A DNA stretch of 64,000 nt from Streptomyces changanensis (GCF_024600715.1 NZ_CP102332.1:5642001-5706000), one strand, 5' to 3'; shown: positions 8,501-16,720, counted from the first letter of the stretch. A program made the numbers and translations. Notes: a model not told the origin generated them from the letters alone.

Positions 8501-10166
8501 GCCGGTCGGCCCAGAAGGCCCGCGTGCCGTACGAGCCGCGCTCCTCGTCCGTCCAGCTGACGAGGAAGGAGCCGCCCACGAAGTGCACGACGTGCAGCGT
8601 CGCCCCCTCCGGGACCCGGAACGCGCACGCGCCGCGCCGCCCCCCGTGGTCCACCGCGACGGCCCGGTCCGCGCCGTACACGGTGAGCACCGGCCACGTG
8701 CTCGTCACGCCGCGCACCCCGCCGGGCCCGAACTCCGTCACGGCCTCCTCCAGCGCGGGCCACCCCAGCTCCTCGGGGAGTCCCGCGCGCAGCGCCCGCC
8801 CCAGCGGCCCCACCAGGTCCACGGCCGCGAGCGCCTCCTCGACGCCCTCCAGCGCCGTGGCCGTGGGCCGGTCCAGCAGCGCGGCCAGTTCGTCCACCGC
8901 CTCGTCGGCGGCGGCGACGCCACCGCCGCGCGCCTCCGCCAGCAGCGCCTCGACGCGCGCGTGCACCTCGGCGGCGATGCCCGCGTTCTCCGGCAGGCGC
9001 GTGATCGCCGTGCCGCCACCGCGCAGCCCGGCGTGGACCGTCCCCTCCAGGCGCCGCCCGAAGACCGGGTCCGCGGCGAGCGCCCGCAGGTCGCGCCGCG
9101 ACCGCTCGCCCCAGAACTCCAGCCGGACCGCGTCGCCCGGGTCCTCCACGGCGATCCCCTCGGCCAGGCAGGCGTCCAGCAGGTCGGCGTCCAGCCCCGG
9201 GTACCGGTAGCGGTCCTCATGGATCCGTACCGGCGTCCCGGCCGCGCGCAACAGCGGCGCGAACCGCGCCACCAGCGCGAACAGCTCCTGCGGCATGGGC
9301 TGCCGGAACACGCCGCCGCCCCGCCGCCCGTGCCCGTACATGCGCGTGTACCGGCCCAACCAGGCCGCGACGCCACCCTCCGGCGCCACCCGCCCGGCCA
9401 CCACGGCGTCGGCGGCGCCGGACCGCAGGAGCAACCGCAGCCAGGCCGACGCGTCGCCCCGCGACTCGGGGAACAGGTCGACCAGCGGCGCGTACGCCGC
9501 GTCCTCCAGGGGGTGCGCGGCCAGCAACCCCGCGACCGCGTCCAGCAGCGCGTCCGGCACGGCCCTCCCGCGCGCCCCGCCCATGATCCGCGCCAGGACA
9601 CGGGCGTCCTCCGCCGTGTCGAGGCCGGCCGCGCGCGCCGACGCGCGCACGCGCCGCGCCAGGTCGGCGGGGAGCTCGCCGGGGGAGGTCGCCCACGCCG
9701 TGAGGACCCGCAGGTACTCCTCGTGCGCGCCGGTCGGGTCCCACGTCCGCGCCAGCCACCGCTGGTGCTCGCTCAGCTCCTTGGCGGGCAGCGCGCCCCG
9801 GGCCGCGAGCAGCAGGACGTTCCCCGTCCGCCACGCGGGGTCCACCGGCAGGGTGTGCTCCTGCTCCGCCTTGCGCGCCAGGGCGTAGGCCCGGCCCGCG
9901 TAGCGGTCGCTGGTGCCGCACAGCCGGTGCGCCACCGTGTCCCAGAACCAGGGGAGGTGGGCCGGTGGCAGCCGCCGCGCCCGGGCCTCCATCGCCTCCA
10001 GGAACCGCCCGGGCTTCTCCCGCGCCCGGTTGAGACCGGCCCACACGTCCTCCAGCAGGGCGACCGCCACCGCCTCCGCGGCCGGATCGTGCGCGCGCAC
10101 CCAGTCGGTGTAGGCGTGCGACCTGTGCAGTTCCGTGGGGAGCGGGAGGGCGACGTTCGTGACCAT
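5541..10166 (-). CDS. Unrecognised 1541-residue soluble protein
   Basis: A very long gene whose family I do not recognise by function; proteins with this opening occur as conserved hypotheticals in Streptomyces. I place the start at the ATG at 10164-10166 (MVTNVALPLPTELHRSHAYT), with agga 8 nt upstream; the frame stays open to 10406 but that part is low-complexity DNA. There is no signal peptide, membrane segment or obvious ATPase motif. The first ~400 residues are alpha-helical, Arg/Ala/Leu rich, and could be an armadillo/HEAT-like solenoid. The middle (about 500-770) has many Trp/Tyr/Gly/Asp strands such as VYAVEDGSLLWEAHG, resembling WD/PQQ-type propeller blades. The C-terminal half is again helical. 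It is monocistronic: convergent with the amidase and divergent from the phosphatase gene. Confidence 0.85.
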   Translation of the reverse strand: MVTNVALPLPTELHRSHAYTDWVRAHDPAAEAVAVALLEDVWAGLNRAREKPGRFLEAMEARARRLPPAHLPWFWDTVAHRLCGTSDRYAGRAYALARKAEQEHTLPVDPAWRTGNVLLLAARGALPAKELSEHQRWLARTWDPTGAHEEYLRVLTAWATSPGELPADLARRVRASARAAGLDTAEDARVLARIMGGARGRAVPDALLDAVAGLLAAHPLEDAAYAPLVDLFPESRGDASAWLRLLLRSGAADAVVAGRVAPEGGVAAWLGRYTRMYGHGRRGGGVFRQPMPQELFALVARFAPLLRAAGTPVRIHEDRYRYPGLDADLLDACLAEGIAVEDPGDAVRLEFWGERSRRDLRALAADPVFGRRLEGTVHAGLRGGGTAITRLPENAGIAAEVHARVEALLAEARGGGVAAADEAVDELAALLDRPTATALEGVEEALAAVDLVGPLGRALRAGLPEELGWPALEEAVTEFGPGGVRGVTSTWPVLTVYGADRAVAVDHGGRRGACAFRVPEGATLHVVHFVGGSFLVSWTDEERGSYGTRAFWADRPQDVFTPERWGGLRPFDGIIDGAFGFQFATPDGGGRHDGSRVLRPGGREGVDCRELQMSDGTRFWSARVYGDDWERVDPVTGERGGKRELPAFHGTGDVPPDHALHSDALTLAVLPEGAPASPLGQDGRLVGCRVLHRTAYAGPSPTDFLLEGVDGRRARFRARQPGRHPWGVLRMPAGGEDAVLVQPDDVRVYAVEDGSLLWEAHGFPAGARNRRRKPSGHAVGPLPPPAFWHFLTPRDETSSKALRAVGDDAARALLHAARDRSGEGAAEAVRAEVARVLPEVTEPRVVAGAVRATLLAADVLRRREELSRRVGVMRSGPVVELPEAVPDTVLAPALYGLLPALRPFEAHVARPQPATLTAVAADGRHLRGEIDDETRRLALPAEPVEWAALAGRIDAVAWRAVAGTTPEAERRALAALLQVWSRQPFAERGGRWRTGRAPTEAVAACRAAGGVPASGAERGGTARFLQREDDPAPSGAAETVTFTVEGDDAGRLPRLLELLDRYGPPAVPPGAVDVFAWRTGVRRTVAALVLGGLPRRERHDDDHRMLRGKPYRATKAVIDEYVSLWHRLGQRGRLAVLAAGVPEDPAELWADGGMAAAAGRMAEVWARLLGTAEYVDEELAGALEEGLGLGAEWSRGLATGELPEGVVGFSGAGCVLAAGRRGGLQVHEATADGTPGTWLTTSRLPDERLVALVVWALCERPVGDPAVAGATALHGRLRRLLDDPRTLVPLHGWRRFAEAMAADPAVPAYAGAVLPCAQPLLDDTVATTGVYDDGVFVVAAPGGDAFLRTAALGDPERVEHALRRCDGLGLTWVVERVGWMREVRDGGVARMVARAAATPVPPGGYELNPALSVPDLVATAAADLGVGGDAAALYLQLLTLARPTDRNVRRWNDWTPARHRAAQEELAAAGAVETGRRARAGRTAFVPGPWTDLRAPELPLETAKLASYGASVSPRLSVPWLRLLPVAPPHELFARAWAARP

Positions 10167-10776
10167 GACGGTGATCCTGGCAGCCGCCACCGACAACCCC
10201 CGCGCCCGGGCCGGGGTCCACGTCCCCGGTCCCCGGTCCTCGGTCCTCGGCCCCCGGTCTCCCGTCCCCGTCCCTGCCCCCGGTCCGTTGTCCGGCCCGC
10301 TGTCCGGCCCGGCCCGGCCCCGGTTCGCCCGCCCAGCAGGAACCCGGCCGCCGCGCCGCCGTGTCCGGCGACCGGTCGGCGGTCGTGCCGATGGCCGTCC
10401 GCCCACGGGGGAGTCTCCGCCGGGCTCCCGGGCTCCCGGGCTCCCGGGCCGCCGCGCCGGCCGGTACGAGGACGGGGTCCGCTGTCCGTCGCCTGGTGGC
10501 CCGTCCGCCGGGTGTCTCCAGGGGACGGTCGGTCCCGTAGGTCCAGTGGCTCACGTGGGGCTGGTGGGTCCTGTGGGGGTCCTGTGGGGGCCGGTGGCTC
10601 CCGTGGGACCGGTAGGGCTTGCCGGCACCGGTGGCCCCGTAGGACCGACGGGTCCGGTGTCCCGATGGGCTGTGGCGAACCCCGGGGGAACGGGGGGTGA
10701 CGCCGGGAGCGGCCCCCGCCCCCGCGCGTCACGTCGCCGAGGCCGGCGTGTCGGTGGGCCGTGGTGTGATGGACGC
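10167..10776. other. 610-bp divergent intergenic region, low complexity
   Basis: Separates the minus-strand 1541-residue gene from the plus-strand phosphatase. The first half holds C-rich tracts with repeated cccggt/cctcggt words (about 10226-10285), and the second half a G/T-rich repeat (listed separately). Promoters for both genes must lie here, but I could not fix convincing -35/-10 pairs. Open frames across it are shadows of base composition. Confidence 0.6.
10535..10670. repeat. Degenerate 9-bp (3-codon) repeat, Gly-Pro-X-like
   Basis: Loose repeats of words such as ggtcctgtg, ggtcccgta and ggtggctcc. Read on either strand they give collagen-like GPV/GPT triplets (GPTGATGP on the minus strand). 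No good start or ribosome site goes with them, so I treat this as a simple-sequence tract. Confidence 0.55.
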
Positions 10777-11610
10777 ATGATCGACGACGACCTGCTGGAC
10801 GACACCGCGTTCCTGTCCGCCGCCGGTGAAGCGGTCCTCGAGGCCGCGGCCGAGGAAGTGACGCCCCGTTGGCGGCGGCTCGCCGCGCACGAGGTGGACG
10901 AGAAGGCCGGCCCGCACGACCTCGTGACGGTCGCGGACCGGGCCGCCGAGGCGCGGCTGACGGAGACCCTCACGGCGTTGCTCCCCGGCTCCGTCGTGGT
11001 CGGCGAGGAAGGCGTGCACGCCGATCCGCGCCGGTACGACGCGGTGCGCGGCGACGCCCCGGTGTGGATCGTCGACCCGGTCGACGGAACTCGCCAGTTC
11101 GTCCAGGGCGATCCCGGCTTCTGCACGCTCGTCGCCCTCGCCCGGCACGGACGGGTGCTGGCGTCCTGGACGCACGCGCCGGCGCTCGGCGAGACGGCCG
11201 TGGCCGTACGCGGCCGCGGCGCCCGGCTGAACGGCGCGGAGCTGCGGGCCGGTTCGCCCGCGCCCGGGGCGGCCCTGCGCGTCGCCACGGCCCACCCCGA
11301 CTACGCCACGCCCGCGCAGGAACAGGCCCTCGCCGGCCTCCGGGTGGAGGGCGTCGATCCCCGCCCGTGCGGCTCCGCGGGCCTCGCGTACCTGTCGGTG
11401 GCGCGCGGGGAGCGCGACGCCGTCGCGTTCACGTGGGAGTACGCCTGGGACCACGCGGCGGGGCTGCTCCTCGTCGAGGAGGCGGGCGGGACCCACGTCA
11501 CGGTCGACGGCGTCCCCTTCCGCGTCACCGGCGGCAACACCCTGCCGTTCACGGCCGCCCGCGACGAGGCGACGGCGACACGGATCAGGTCTCTCCTGCG
11601 CCCGCAGTGA
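10777..11610 (+). CDS. Inositol monophosphatase-family phosphatase (HisN-like)
   Basis: Mg-dependent sugar/inositol phosphatase of 277 residues. The metal site is complete: GEEG at 76-79, DPVDGT at 100-105, and the C-terminal WDHAAG block (about 229-234) within YAWDHAAGLLLVEEAGG. In actinobacteria this subfamily includes the histidinol-phosphate phosphatase HisN as well as inositol-phosphate phosphatases. There are no his genes beside it here, so I leave the substrate open. The start is the ATG at 10777. It is followed after 247 bp by the FAD oxidoreductase on the same strand. Confidence 0.88.
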   Translation: MIDDDLLDDTAFLSAAGEAVLEAAAEEVTPRWRRLAAHEVDEKAGPHDLVTVADRAAEARLTETLTALLPGSVVVGEEGVHADPRRYDAVRGDAPVWIVDPVDGTRQFVQGDPGFCTLVALARHGRVLASWTHAPALGETAVAVRGRGARLNGAELRAGSPAPGAALRVATAHPDYATPAQEQALAGLRVEGVDPRPCGSAGLAYLSVARGERDAVAFTWEYAWDHAAGLLLVEEAGGTHVTVDGVPFRVTGGNTLPFTAARDEATATRIRSLLRPQ

Positions 11611-11857
11611 GCCACGGCCGGCGGTGCGCGGTCGTCCACGGTGACGGGCCGGCCGCGCCACGGCCGGCAGGGCGACGCCCGCGTCCCCCGGACCCGCGGC
11701 ACCGCGTCCCCGGTGCCCGAGGCGGCGCCGACCGCCCTCGCCGAGGGCGGGCCCCGGCCGCGCCCGAAGCGGCCCGACCACCCGCCCCCGGGCGGGCGGG
11801 CGCGGCCCGCGGCCTATCCTGGCGGTTCTGGCCGTCGGCAGACGAAGGAGTGCGAAC

Positions 11858-13279
11858 GTGCCGTCGATGCTCGATGCCGTCGTCGTGGGGGCGGGCCCCA
11901 ACGGGCTGACCGCCGCCGTCGAACTCGCCCGCCGCGGCTTCTCCGTAGCCGTGTTCGAGGCGAAGGACACCATCGGCGGGGGAGCGCGCACCCAGGAGCT
12001 GACCCTGCCCGGGTTCCGCCACGACCCCTGCTCGGCGGTCCACCCGCTGGGCATCGGCTCGCCCGCCTTCCGCGCCATGCCGCTGGACCGCTACGGCCTG
12101 GAGTGGCTCCACGCGCCGCTCCCGATGGCACACCCCTTCGACGACGGCACGGCCGCGGTGCTGTCGCGGTCCGTCGCGGAGACGGCCGCGTCGTTCGGGC
12201 CGCGCGACGCCGGTGCCTACCGGCGCCTGGTCGCGCCGTTCGCCGGGCGGTGGGACACGCTCGCCCGGGACTTCATGTCCCTGCCGCTGACCGCCCTGCC
12301 CCGCGACCCGGTCACCCTCGCCCGGTTCGGCCTGGCCGGCCTGCCCCCCTCGACATGGCTGATGCGCCGCTTCCGCGACGACCGGGCCCGCGCCCTCTTC
12401 GCGGGCCTCGTCGCACACGTCATCGCGCCCCTCGACGGCCTGGCCACCGGGGCGATCGGCCTCGTCTTCGCCCTCGCCGCGCACGCCAACGGCTGGCCGC
12501 TGCCGCGCGGCGGCTCCCAGGCCGTCTCCGACGCCCTCGCCGGCCTCCTACGGGACCACGGCGGCGCGATCCACACGGAGTACGAGGTCAAGCGGCTCGA
12601 CGACCTGCCGCCGGCCCGCGCCTACGTCTTCGACACGTCCCCCACGGCCCTCGCCCGCATCGCCGGACTGGGCGGCTACTACGACGGCTACCGCTACGGC
12701 GCCTCCGTCTTCAAGATCGACTACGCGCTGGACGGACCCGTCCCCTGGACCGCCGAGGAGCCCCGCCGCGCCGGCACCGTCCAGATCGGACCCGGCAGCC
12801 GCGACATCGCGACCGCCCTGCGCGGGGTCTCGCGCGGTACGGCCCCCGAGGCGCCCTTCCTGATCACCGCCCAGCCGAGCGTGGCCGACCCGGGCCGCGC
12901 CCCCGCGGGCAAGCACGTGTTCTGGGCGTACGGCCACGTCCCCAACGGCTGGCAGGGCGACCTCACGGACGCGATCGAGCGGCAGATCGAACGCTTCGCG
13001 CCGGGCTTCCGCGACCTCGTCCTCGCCCGCGCCACCGCCGGTCCGCCGCAACTGGCCGCGCACAACGCCAACTACATCGGCGGCGACATCGCCTGCGGCG
13101 CCGCCACCGGCCTGCAACTGCTGCTGCGCCCGCGGCTGACGCCGTTCCCGTACAGCACCCCGCACCCCGCGGTGTTCCTCTGCTCCTCCGCCACCCCGCC
13201 GGGCCCCGGCGTCCACGGCATGTCCGGTCACAACGCGGCCAAGGCGGTCTGGCGGCACCTGCGGCGCACCGCCCGCTGA
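11858..13279 (+). CDS. FAD-dependent phytoene desaturase-like oxidoreductase
   Basis: Flavoprotein of 473 residues in the NAD(P)/FAD amine-oxidase/phytoene-desaturase superfamily. The N-terminal dinucleotide fold is textbook: [20 protein letters not shown] followed by the [10 protein letters not shown] block that binds the adenosine ribose. A gaaggag site 7 bp upstream supports the GTG start at 11858. The C-terminus ([10 protein letters not shown], then [12 protein letters not shown]) matches the family's FAD-covering region. There are no other carotenoid genes nearby, so a dedicated carotenoid role is unlikely. Streptomyces genomes hold such stand-alone copies with unknown substrates. Confidence 0.88.
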   Translation: MPSMLDAVVVGAGPNGLTAAVELARRGFSVAVFEAKDTIGGGARTQELTLPGFRHDPCSAVHPLGIGSPAFRAMPLDRYGLEWLHAPLPMAHPFDDGTAAVLSRSVAETAASFGPRDAGAYRRLVAPFAGRWDTLARDFMSLPLTALPRDPVTLARFGLAGLPPSTWLMRRFRDDRARALFAGLVAHVIAPLDGLATGAIGLVFALAAHANGWPLPRGGSQAVSDALAGLLRDHGGAIHTEYEVKRLDDLPPARAYVFDTSPTALARIAGLGGYYDGYRYGASVFKIDYALDGPVPWTAEEPRRAGTVQIGPGSRDIATALRGVSRGTAPEAPFLITAQPSVADPGRAPAGKHVFWAYGHVPNGWQGDLTDAIERQIERFAPGFRDLVLARATAGPPQLAAHNANYIGGDIACGAATGLQLLLRPRLTPFPYSTPHPAVFLCSSATPPGPGVHGMSGHNAAKAVWRHLRRTAR

Positions 13280-13327
13280 GGGACGGGGACGGAGACGGGG
13301 CACGGGCACGGGTGACAGGATGCGGCC

Positions 13328-13837
13328 ATGACCGAACCGTCCCTCGTCCTCGGTGACATCACCCGCCAGCGGGTCGACGCCGTCGTCAACGCCGCCAACT
13401 CCTCGCTGCTGGGCGGCGGAGGCGTCGACGGTGCGATCCACCGGGCGGGCGGCCCGGAGATCCTCGCCGAGTGCCGCCGGCTGCGCGCCTCCCACTACGG
13501 CCGGGGCCTCGCCACCGGCCAGGCGGTCGCCACCACGGCCGGGCGGCTCCCCGCCCGCTGGGTCATCCACACCGTGGGGCCCGTGTTCTCCGCCGAGGAG
13601 GACCGTTCCCCCCTTCTGGCCTCCTGCTACCGGGAGTCGCTGCGCGTCGCGGACGAACTGGGCGCCCGTACGGTGGCGTTCCCGGCCATCTCCACGGGCG
13701 TCTACCGCTGGCCGATGGACGACGCGGCCCGCATCGCCGTGGCGGCGGTGCGGGCCGCGAGGACCGCCGTCGAGGAGGTCGTCCTCGTCCTCCACGACGA
13801 AGCGGCGTACGAGGCGTTCGCCGCGCGGATGCGCTGA
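13328..13837 (+). CDS. Macrodomain protein (O-acetyl-ADP-ribose deacetylase type)
   Basis: A single macrodomain of 169 residues, the normal length for YmdB/MacroD-like enzymes that bind ADP-ribose and remove O-acetyl or ADP-ribosyl ester groups. Diagnostic segments are LGDITRQRVDAVVNAANSSL (residues 8-27), the glycine loop GGGGVDGAIHRAGG (28-42), WVIHTVGPVF and AFPAISTGVYRWP. The plus-strand ATG at 13328 lies 48 bp after the oxidoreductase stop. A sirtuin, which makes O-acetyl-ADP-ribose, is encoded 6 kb away at 20004-20720; a functional link is possible but only inferred. Confidence 0.94.
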   Translation: MTEPSLVLGDITRQRVDAVVNAANSSLLGGGGVDGAIHRAGGPEILAECRRLRASHYGRGLATGQAVATTAGRLPARWVIHTVGPVFSAEEDRSPLLASCYRESLRVADELGARTVAFPAISTGVYRWPMDDAARIAVAAVRAARTAVEEVVLVLHDEAAYEAFAARMR

Positions 13838-13904
13838 CGACGCCTCCCGCCCCGGCCGCGCCTTTGGCTCCGGCCGCCCGGCGTGCCCCGTGTGCGGCGT
13901 GCCC

Positions 13905-13930
13905 GGCGTGCGGGGGTGGACCCGCACGCC
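13905..13930. terminator. Hairpin between macrodomain and lectin genes
   Basis: Perfect 10-bp arms (ggcgtgcggg at 13905-13914, cccgcacgcc at 13921-13930) with a 6-nt loop, placed between the convergent stops at 13837 and 13944. Confidence 0.7.
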
Positions 13931-13943
13931 GGCGCTCCGCGGG

Positions 13944-15428
13944 TCAGAGCGAGGTGTGGGTGGCCCACAGGGCCTTGCCGTCCGGGCCGTACAGGACGAG
14001 GTTGGCGTCGTCCTGGAGCAGGAGGTGGGAGCCGGCCGAGAAGGTGCCGGTGTTCCACAGCGCCCCGCCCTGGGTCGGGCCGCCGTCCTTCGCGTACAGC
14101 ACGAAGTTGCCGTCGGTCTGCATGAGGGCGTAGGCGCCGGGGTGGTGGCCGCCGACCGTCCACAGCTCCTTGCCGGTGGTGCGGTCACGCAGGGAGAGCC
14201 GACCCAGCGCGTCCATCAGCAGGACGGCGCGCGCGCTCTGCGCCCACGCGCCGGGCATCAGCCGCTTGCCGGCCGCGACCTTGTTGTCGCGCATCCAGGT
14301 GTCCGAGTGCCACAGGGCCGAGCCGGCGCCGCCGGTGGCGGGACGCGAGTACACGACGAGGTTGCCGTCGCTCTGCAGGGCGGCGAAGGCGCCCTCGTTG
14401 CCGTGGGTGCGGGTGCTCCACAGACCGCCGCCGGTGCTGGGGCTGCCGTCCTTGCCGTAGACGACGAGGTTGCCGTCGTGCTGCATCACCGCGTACGCGC
14501 CGGGGTTGCCGTACGTGCCGCTGGCCCACAGGGCGCCGCCGCCGGCGTTGTGGTACGCCACCAGGTTGCCGTCGGTCTGCATGACGAACTTGACGTGGTG
14601 GGAGGCGAGCATCTGGCCGGGAAGCAGCCTCTGACCGGGCGCCAGGTGCACGGCGCGGTTCGTCGTGGCGGTCACCCAGGCGGCCAGGCCGTCCGTACGG
14701 GACTCGAAGGCGCCGGTGCGCGTGGCGGTGCTGCCGAAGCAGCCGCCCTGCCAGGAGCGGCTCGTGACGGCGACGAGGGTGGGCACGCCGTTCTCGGTGC
14801 GCAGCGCGGGGCCGCCGGTGTCACCCTGGCAGACGGACGCGTCGGCGGGGGACGTCGCGGCGATCTCGAACTCGGTCGCGGTGGTGGCGCCGACGGTGAA
14901 GACGGCGGAGTGGAGACGGTCGGGGACCCAGGTGGTCTTCGTGCGGCCGAAGCCGGCGACCGTCAGCTCCTCGCCCGCGGTGGGCGCCTGCCCGCTGGGC
15001 TTGACCGGGGCGATCCCGGTGGCGGGCCGGTCCAGCCGGGCCATGACGAGGTCGCGATCGGCGCGCGGCACCAGCTCGACGATGTTCGCGGTGTGCCCGC
15101 CCGAGGCGTTCAGGTCGGTCTTGCCCACGGTGACCGTGGTCCTGGCGGCGGGTGCGCCGGTGGGGATGTCGATGCTCTGGGCGGGGTTGGCCGCGAAGCA
15201 GCTCTTCGCGGTGAGCACCCAGCGCGGGTCGACGAGGACGCCGGAGCAGGCCCGGCTGTGCGGCTCGTCGCCGATGACGAGGCGGGCGGTGAACGCGTAC
15301 TGGCCGGCCGGGACGGGCTGGCCCACGGCGGCCCGCGCCGCGCCGGGCGCGAGGAGGATGGCGCCGAGGGCGGCACAGGCGGTCAGGGCGCCGCCGAGCC
15401 GGCGGGCGCGGGGACGGGTACGGGGCAT
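13944..15428 (-). CDS. Secreted S1-fold pseudoprotease with bulb-lectin repeats
   Basis: A 494-residue exported protein. The start is the ATG at 15426-15428 with gaggaag just upstream. Residues 1-33 form a signal peptide (RR-rich start, ALTACAALGAILL core, ending ARA). Residues ~34-255 have the trypsin fold, but the catalytic positions are changed: TAKSCF puts S76 where TAAHC has His, and CQGDTGGPAL puts T204 where GDSGGP has the nucleophile; the Asp (D126 in DRDLVMARL) remains. Residues ~262-494 hold two bulb-type mannose-lectin domains with six QxDxNxVxY-type repeats such as MQTDGNLVAY, MQHDGNLVVY, LQSDGNLVVY and LQDDANLVLY; one repeat (MDALGRLSLRD) is degenerate. It probably binds glycans outside the cell without proteolysis. 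Confidence 0.9.
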   Translation of the reverse strand: MPRTRPRARRLGGALTACAALGAILLAPGAARAAVGQPVPAGQYAFTARLVIGDEPHSRACSGVLVDPRWVLTAKSCFAANPAQSIDIPTGAPAARTTVTVGKTDLNASGGHTANIVELVPRADRDLVMARLDRPATGIAPVKPSGQAPTAGEELTVAGFGRTKTTWVPDRLHSAVFTVGATTATEFEIAATSPADASVCQGDTGGPALRTENGVPTLVAVTSRSWQGGCFGSTATRTGAFESRTDGLAAWVTATTNRAVHLAPGQRLLPGQMLASHHVKFVMQTDGNLVAYHNAGGGALWASGTYGNPGAYAVMQHDGNLVVYGKDGSPSTGGGLWSTRTHGNEGAFAALQSDGNLVVYSRPATGGAGSALWHSDTWMRDNKVAAGKRLMPGAWAQSARAVLLMDALGRLSLRDRTTGKELWTVGGHHPGAYALMQTDGNFVLYAKDGGPTQGGALWNTGTFSAGSHLLLQDDANLVLYGPDGKALWATHTSL

Positions 15429-15966
15429 GGTCTTCCTCGGGGAACGGGGAGCCGGCGTGGCCGGCGTCGGCGGCTGGGACGGAGCGGCCCGGTCCGTCAC
15501 GGGACCGGTGCGGGTGCCGGCGCGCGGCCGCGGCCGCGCGAGCAGGGCGAAAGAGCCCCTCCACGCGGCGGGCACCCGTGGACCGGGCGGGGGGTCAGGG
15601 GTCCGAGGGCCACACGGGGCGCCGCCAAGATCGTGCGGAGCCGCCTGAGAACGGCGCGGGACGGTGCGGATACCGCGCGGGGCGGCTCGGATGCCGCGCA
15701 GGACGGAACATGCGATGCGTCAACTCCCCCCGGATCACGACGCGCCGGTCCCCCCGGGCCGGCTGTCGATCATTCTTGTCGTCCGGGTTCCAGTCGCGCA
15801 AGCGTTCGGAGGGCGCGTCGCCCGAACGTGTGAGGGCGGCTCGTCGGCGGCGGATGGACGGGCCACGGCCCGACCGGTGGCGGCCCGCGGGCGTCGACGC
15901 TCCCGGCTGCCCCGAGGCCGGGGGGCGCGGGGGCGCGGGGCGACCGGGAATCCGAGGGGTGGGGGG
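15429..15966. other. 538-bp region upstream of lectin gene
   Basis: Lies between the lectin gene's start and the TetR gene's stop, both on the minus strand. It must contain the lectin promoter. A less GC-rich patch around 15720-15800 is the most promoter-like part, but I could not settle on hexamers. Short repeated words (gcgcggggcggctcgg / ccgcgcaggacgg) occur around 15665-15710. I see no convincing gene. Confidence 0.5.
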
Positions 15967-16602
15967 TCAGTCGTGCGTCGCGGGCGGCAGCAGCCGTGAC
16001 ACCAGGTCGTGCCAGCCGGCTTCCAGGCGCTCCAGCGGCATGCCGCGCCGGGTGAGGAGGTGGTGCACGAGGCTCGTGTCGAGGCTGCCGAGGAGGGTGT
16101 GCGCGGCCAGCTCCACGTCGGCCCCCGTGCCGGACTGCCGCAGCAACAGCGTGAGGTGCGTGAGCCGTACGACGCGGGCGGGTACGAGGTGGCGGCGCTC
16201 GGCGGTGGGCTGGGCGGCCAGGTACAGGTCGAGGTGGTCCTGCTCGTGGCGCAGGACGGCGGGGCCGAAGGCGTGCAGCCGTTCGCGGGGCGGGGCGTCC
16301 GGGCCGAGCGGTGCGGGGCCCGACATGAACGCGGCCTGGAACCGTTCCTCCTGGTGGTCGAGGAGTGCCAGCAGCAGTCCGGCGCGGTCGCCGAAGCGGC
16401 GGAAGACGGTCCCCTTGCCGACGTCGGCGGCGCAGGCGATGGCGTCCATGGTCACGTTGGCCGCGCCGTGCTCGGCGGCCAGGCGGGCGGCTGCCTCCAG
16501 CAGACGTGCGCGGTTGCGGGCGGCGTCCGCGCGCAGGGGCGGCGGCGCGTCGGTGGGAGTGAGGGGCAGCTCCGTACGTCCGTGCGGGGGCGGAGTGGTC
16601 AT
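15967..16602 (-). CDS. TetR-family transcriptional regulator
   Basis: Repressor-type protein of 211 residues. The N-terminal helix-turn-helix is clear at about residues 28-72: RNRARLLEAAARLAAEHG, then TMDAIACAADVGKGTVFRRF. The C-terminal ligand domain is unremarkable. It is transcribed away from the FMN reductase gene, with 118 bp between the two starts, and that gap carries two copies of an 18-bp operator-like repeat. The plain reading is that it represses both itself and the reductase, perhaps in response to a quinone or other electrophile. The ligand is inferred from the target, not seen. Confidence 0.92.
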   Translation of the reverse strand: MTTPPPHGRTELPLTPTDAPPPLRADAARNRARLLEAAARLAAEHGAANVTMDAIACAADVGKGTVFRRFGDRAGLLLALLDHQEERFQAAFMSGPAPLGPDAPPRERLHAFGPAVLRHEQDHLDLYLAAQPTAERRHLVPARVVRLTHLTLLLRQSGTGADVELAAHTLLGSLDTSLVHHLLTRRGMPLERLEAGWHDLVSRLLPPATHD

Positions 16603-16632
16603 GGCGGCAGCCTAACGCCCTCGGAAGAAAGT

Positions 16633-16650
16633 GGACCGTGGTCCGGTTAA
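16633..16650. promoter_or_regulatory. TetR operator-like repeat, copy 1
   Basis: GGACCGTGGTCCGGTTAA: an inverted repeat GGACC-N2-GGTCC followed by GGTTAA. It matches the copy at 16668 in 16 of 18 positions and lies between the divergent tetR and FMN reductase genes. Confidence 0.75.
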
Positions 16651-16667
16651 CTGGTACAACTATAAAC

Positions 16668-16685
16668 GGACCCCGGTCCGGTTAA
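16668..16685. promoter_or_regulatory. TetR operator-like repeat, copy 2
   Basis: GGACCCCGGTCCGGTTAA, same layout as copy 1 and 35 bp from it. The AT-rich stretch between the copies contains tacaac (plus strand) and TATAGT (minus strand, 16659-16664), plausible -10 elements for the two divergent genes. Binding here would cover both. Confidence 0.75.
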
Positions 16686-16720
16686 TTGGAAGTCTCCCGT
16701 CGTCCCCTCCAGGAGTCCCC

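Noticed and set aside
5491..9210. A 1239-codon open frame on the plus strand, antisense to the 1541-residue gene
   Set aside because: It has the Ser/Arg/Pro/Ala composition typical of antisense frames in very GC-rich DNA, no ribosome site and no recognisable domain, whereas the minus-strand frame has balanced protein-like composition.
10551..11288. Minus-strand frame ending in a collagen-like Gly-Pro-Thr tail
   Set aside because: It is antisense to the well-supported phosphatase gene, and no ribosome site precedes it.
11858..13279. Carotenoid biosynthesis cluster
   Set aside because: Only the one phytoene-desaturase-like gene is present; no phytoene synthase, GGPP synthase or cyclase is nearby.
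12548..14188. A 546-codon minus-strand frame covering the macrodomain gene and part of the oxidoreductase
   Set aside because: It is antisense to two genes with strong family motifs and consists of low-complexity Gly/Arg/Val sequence.
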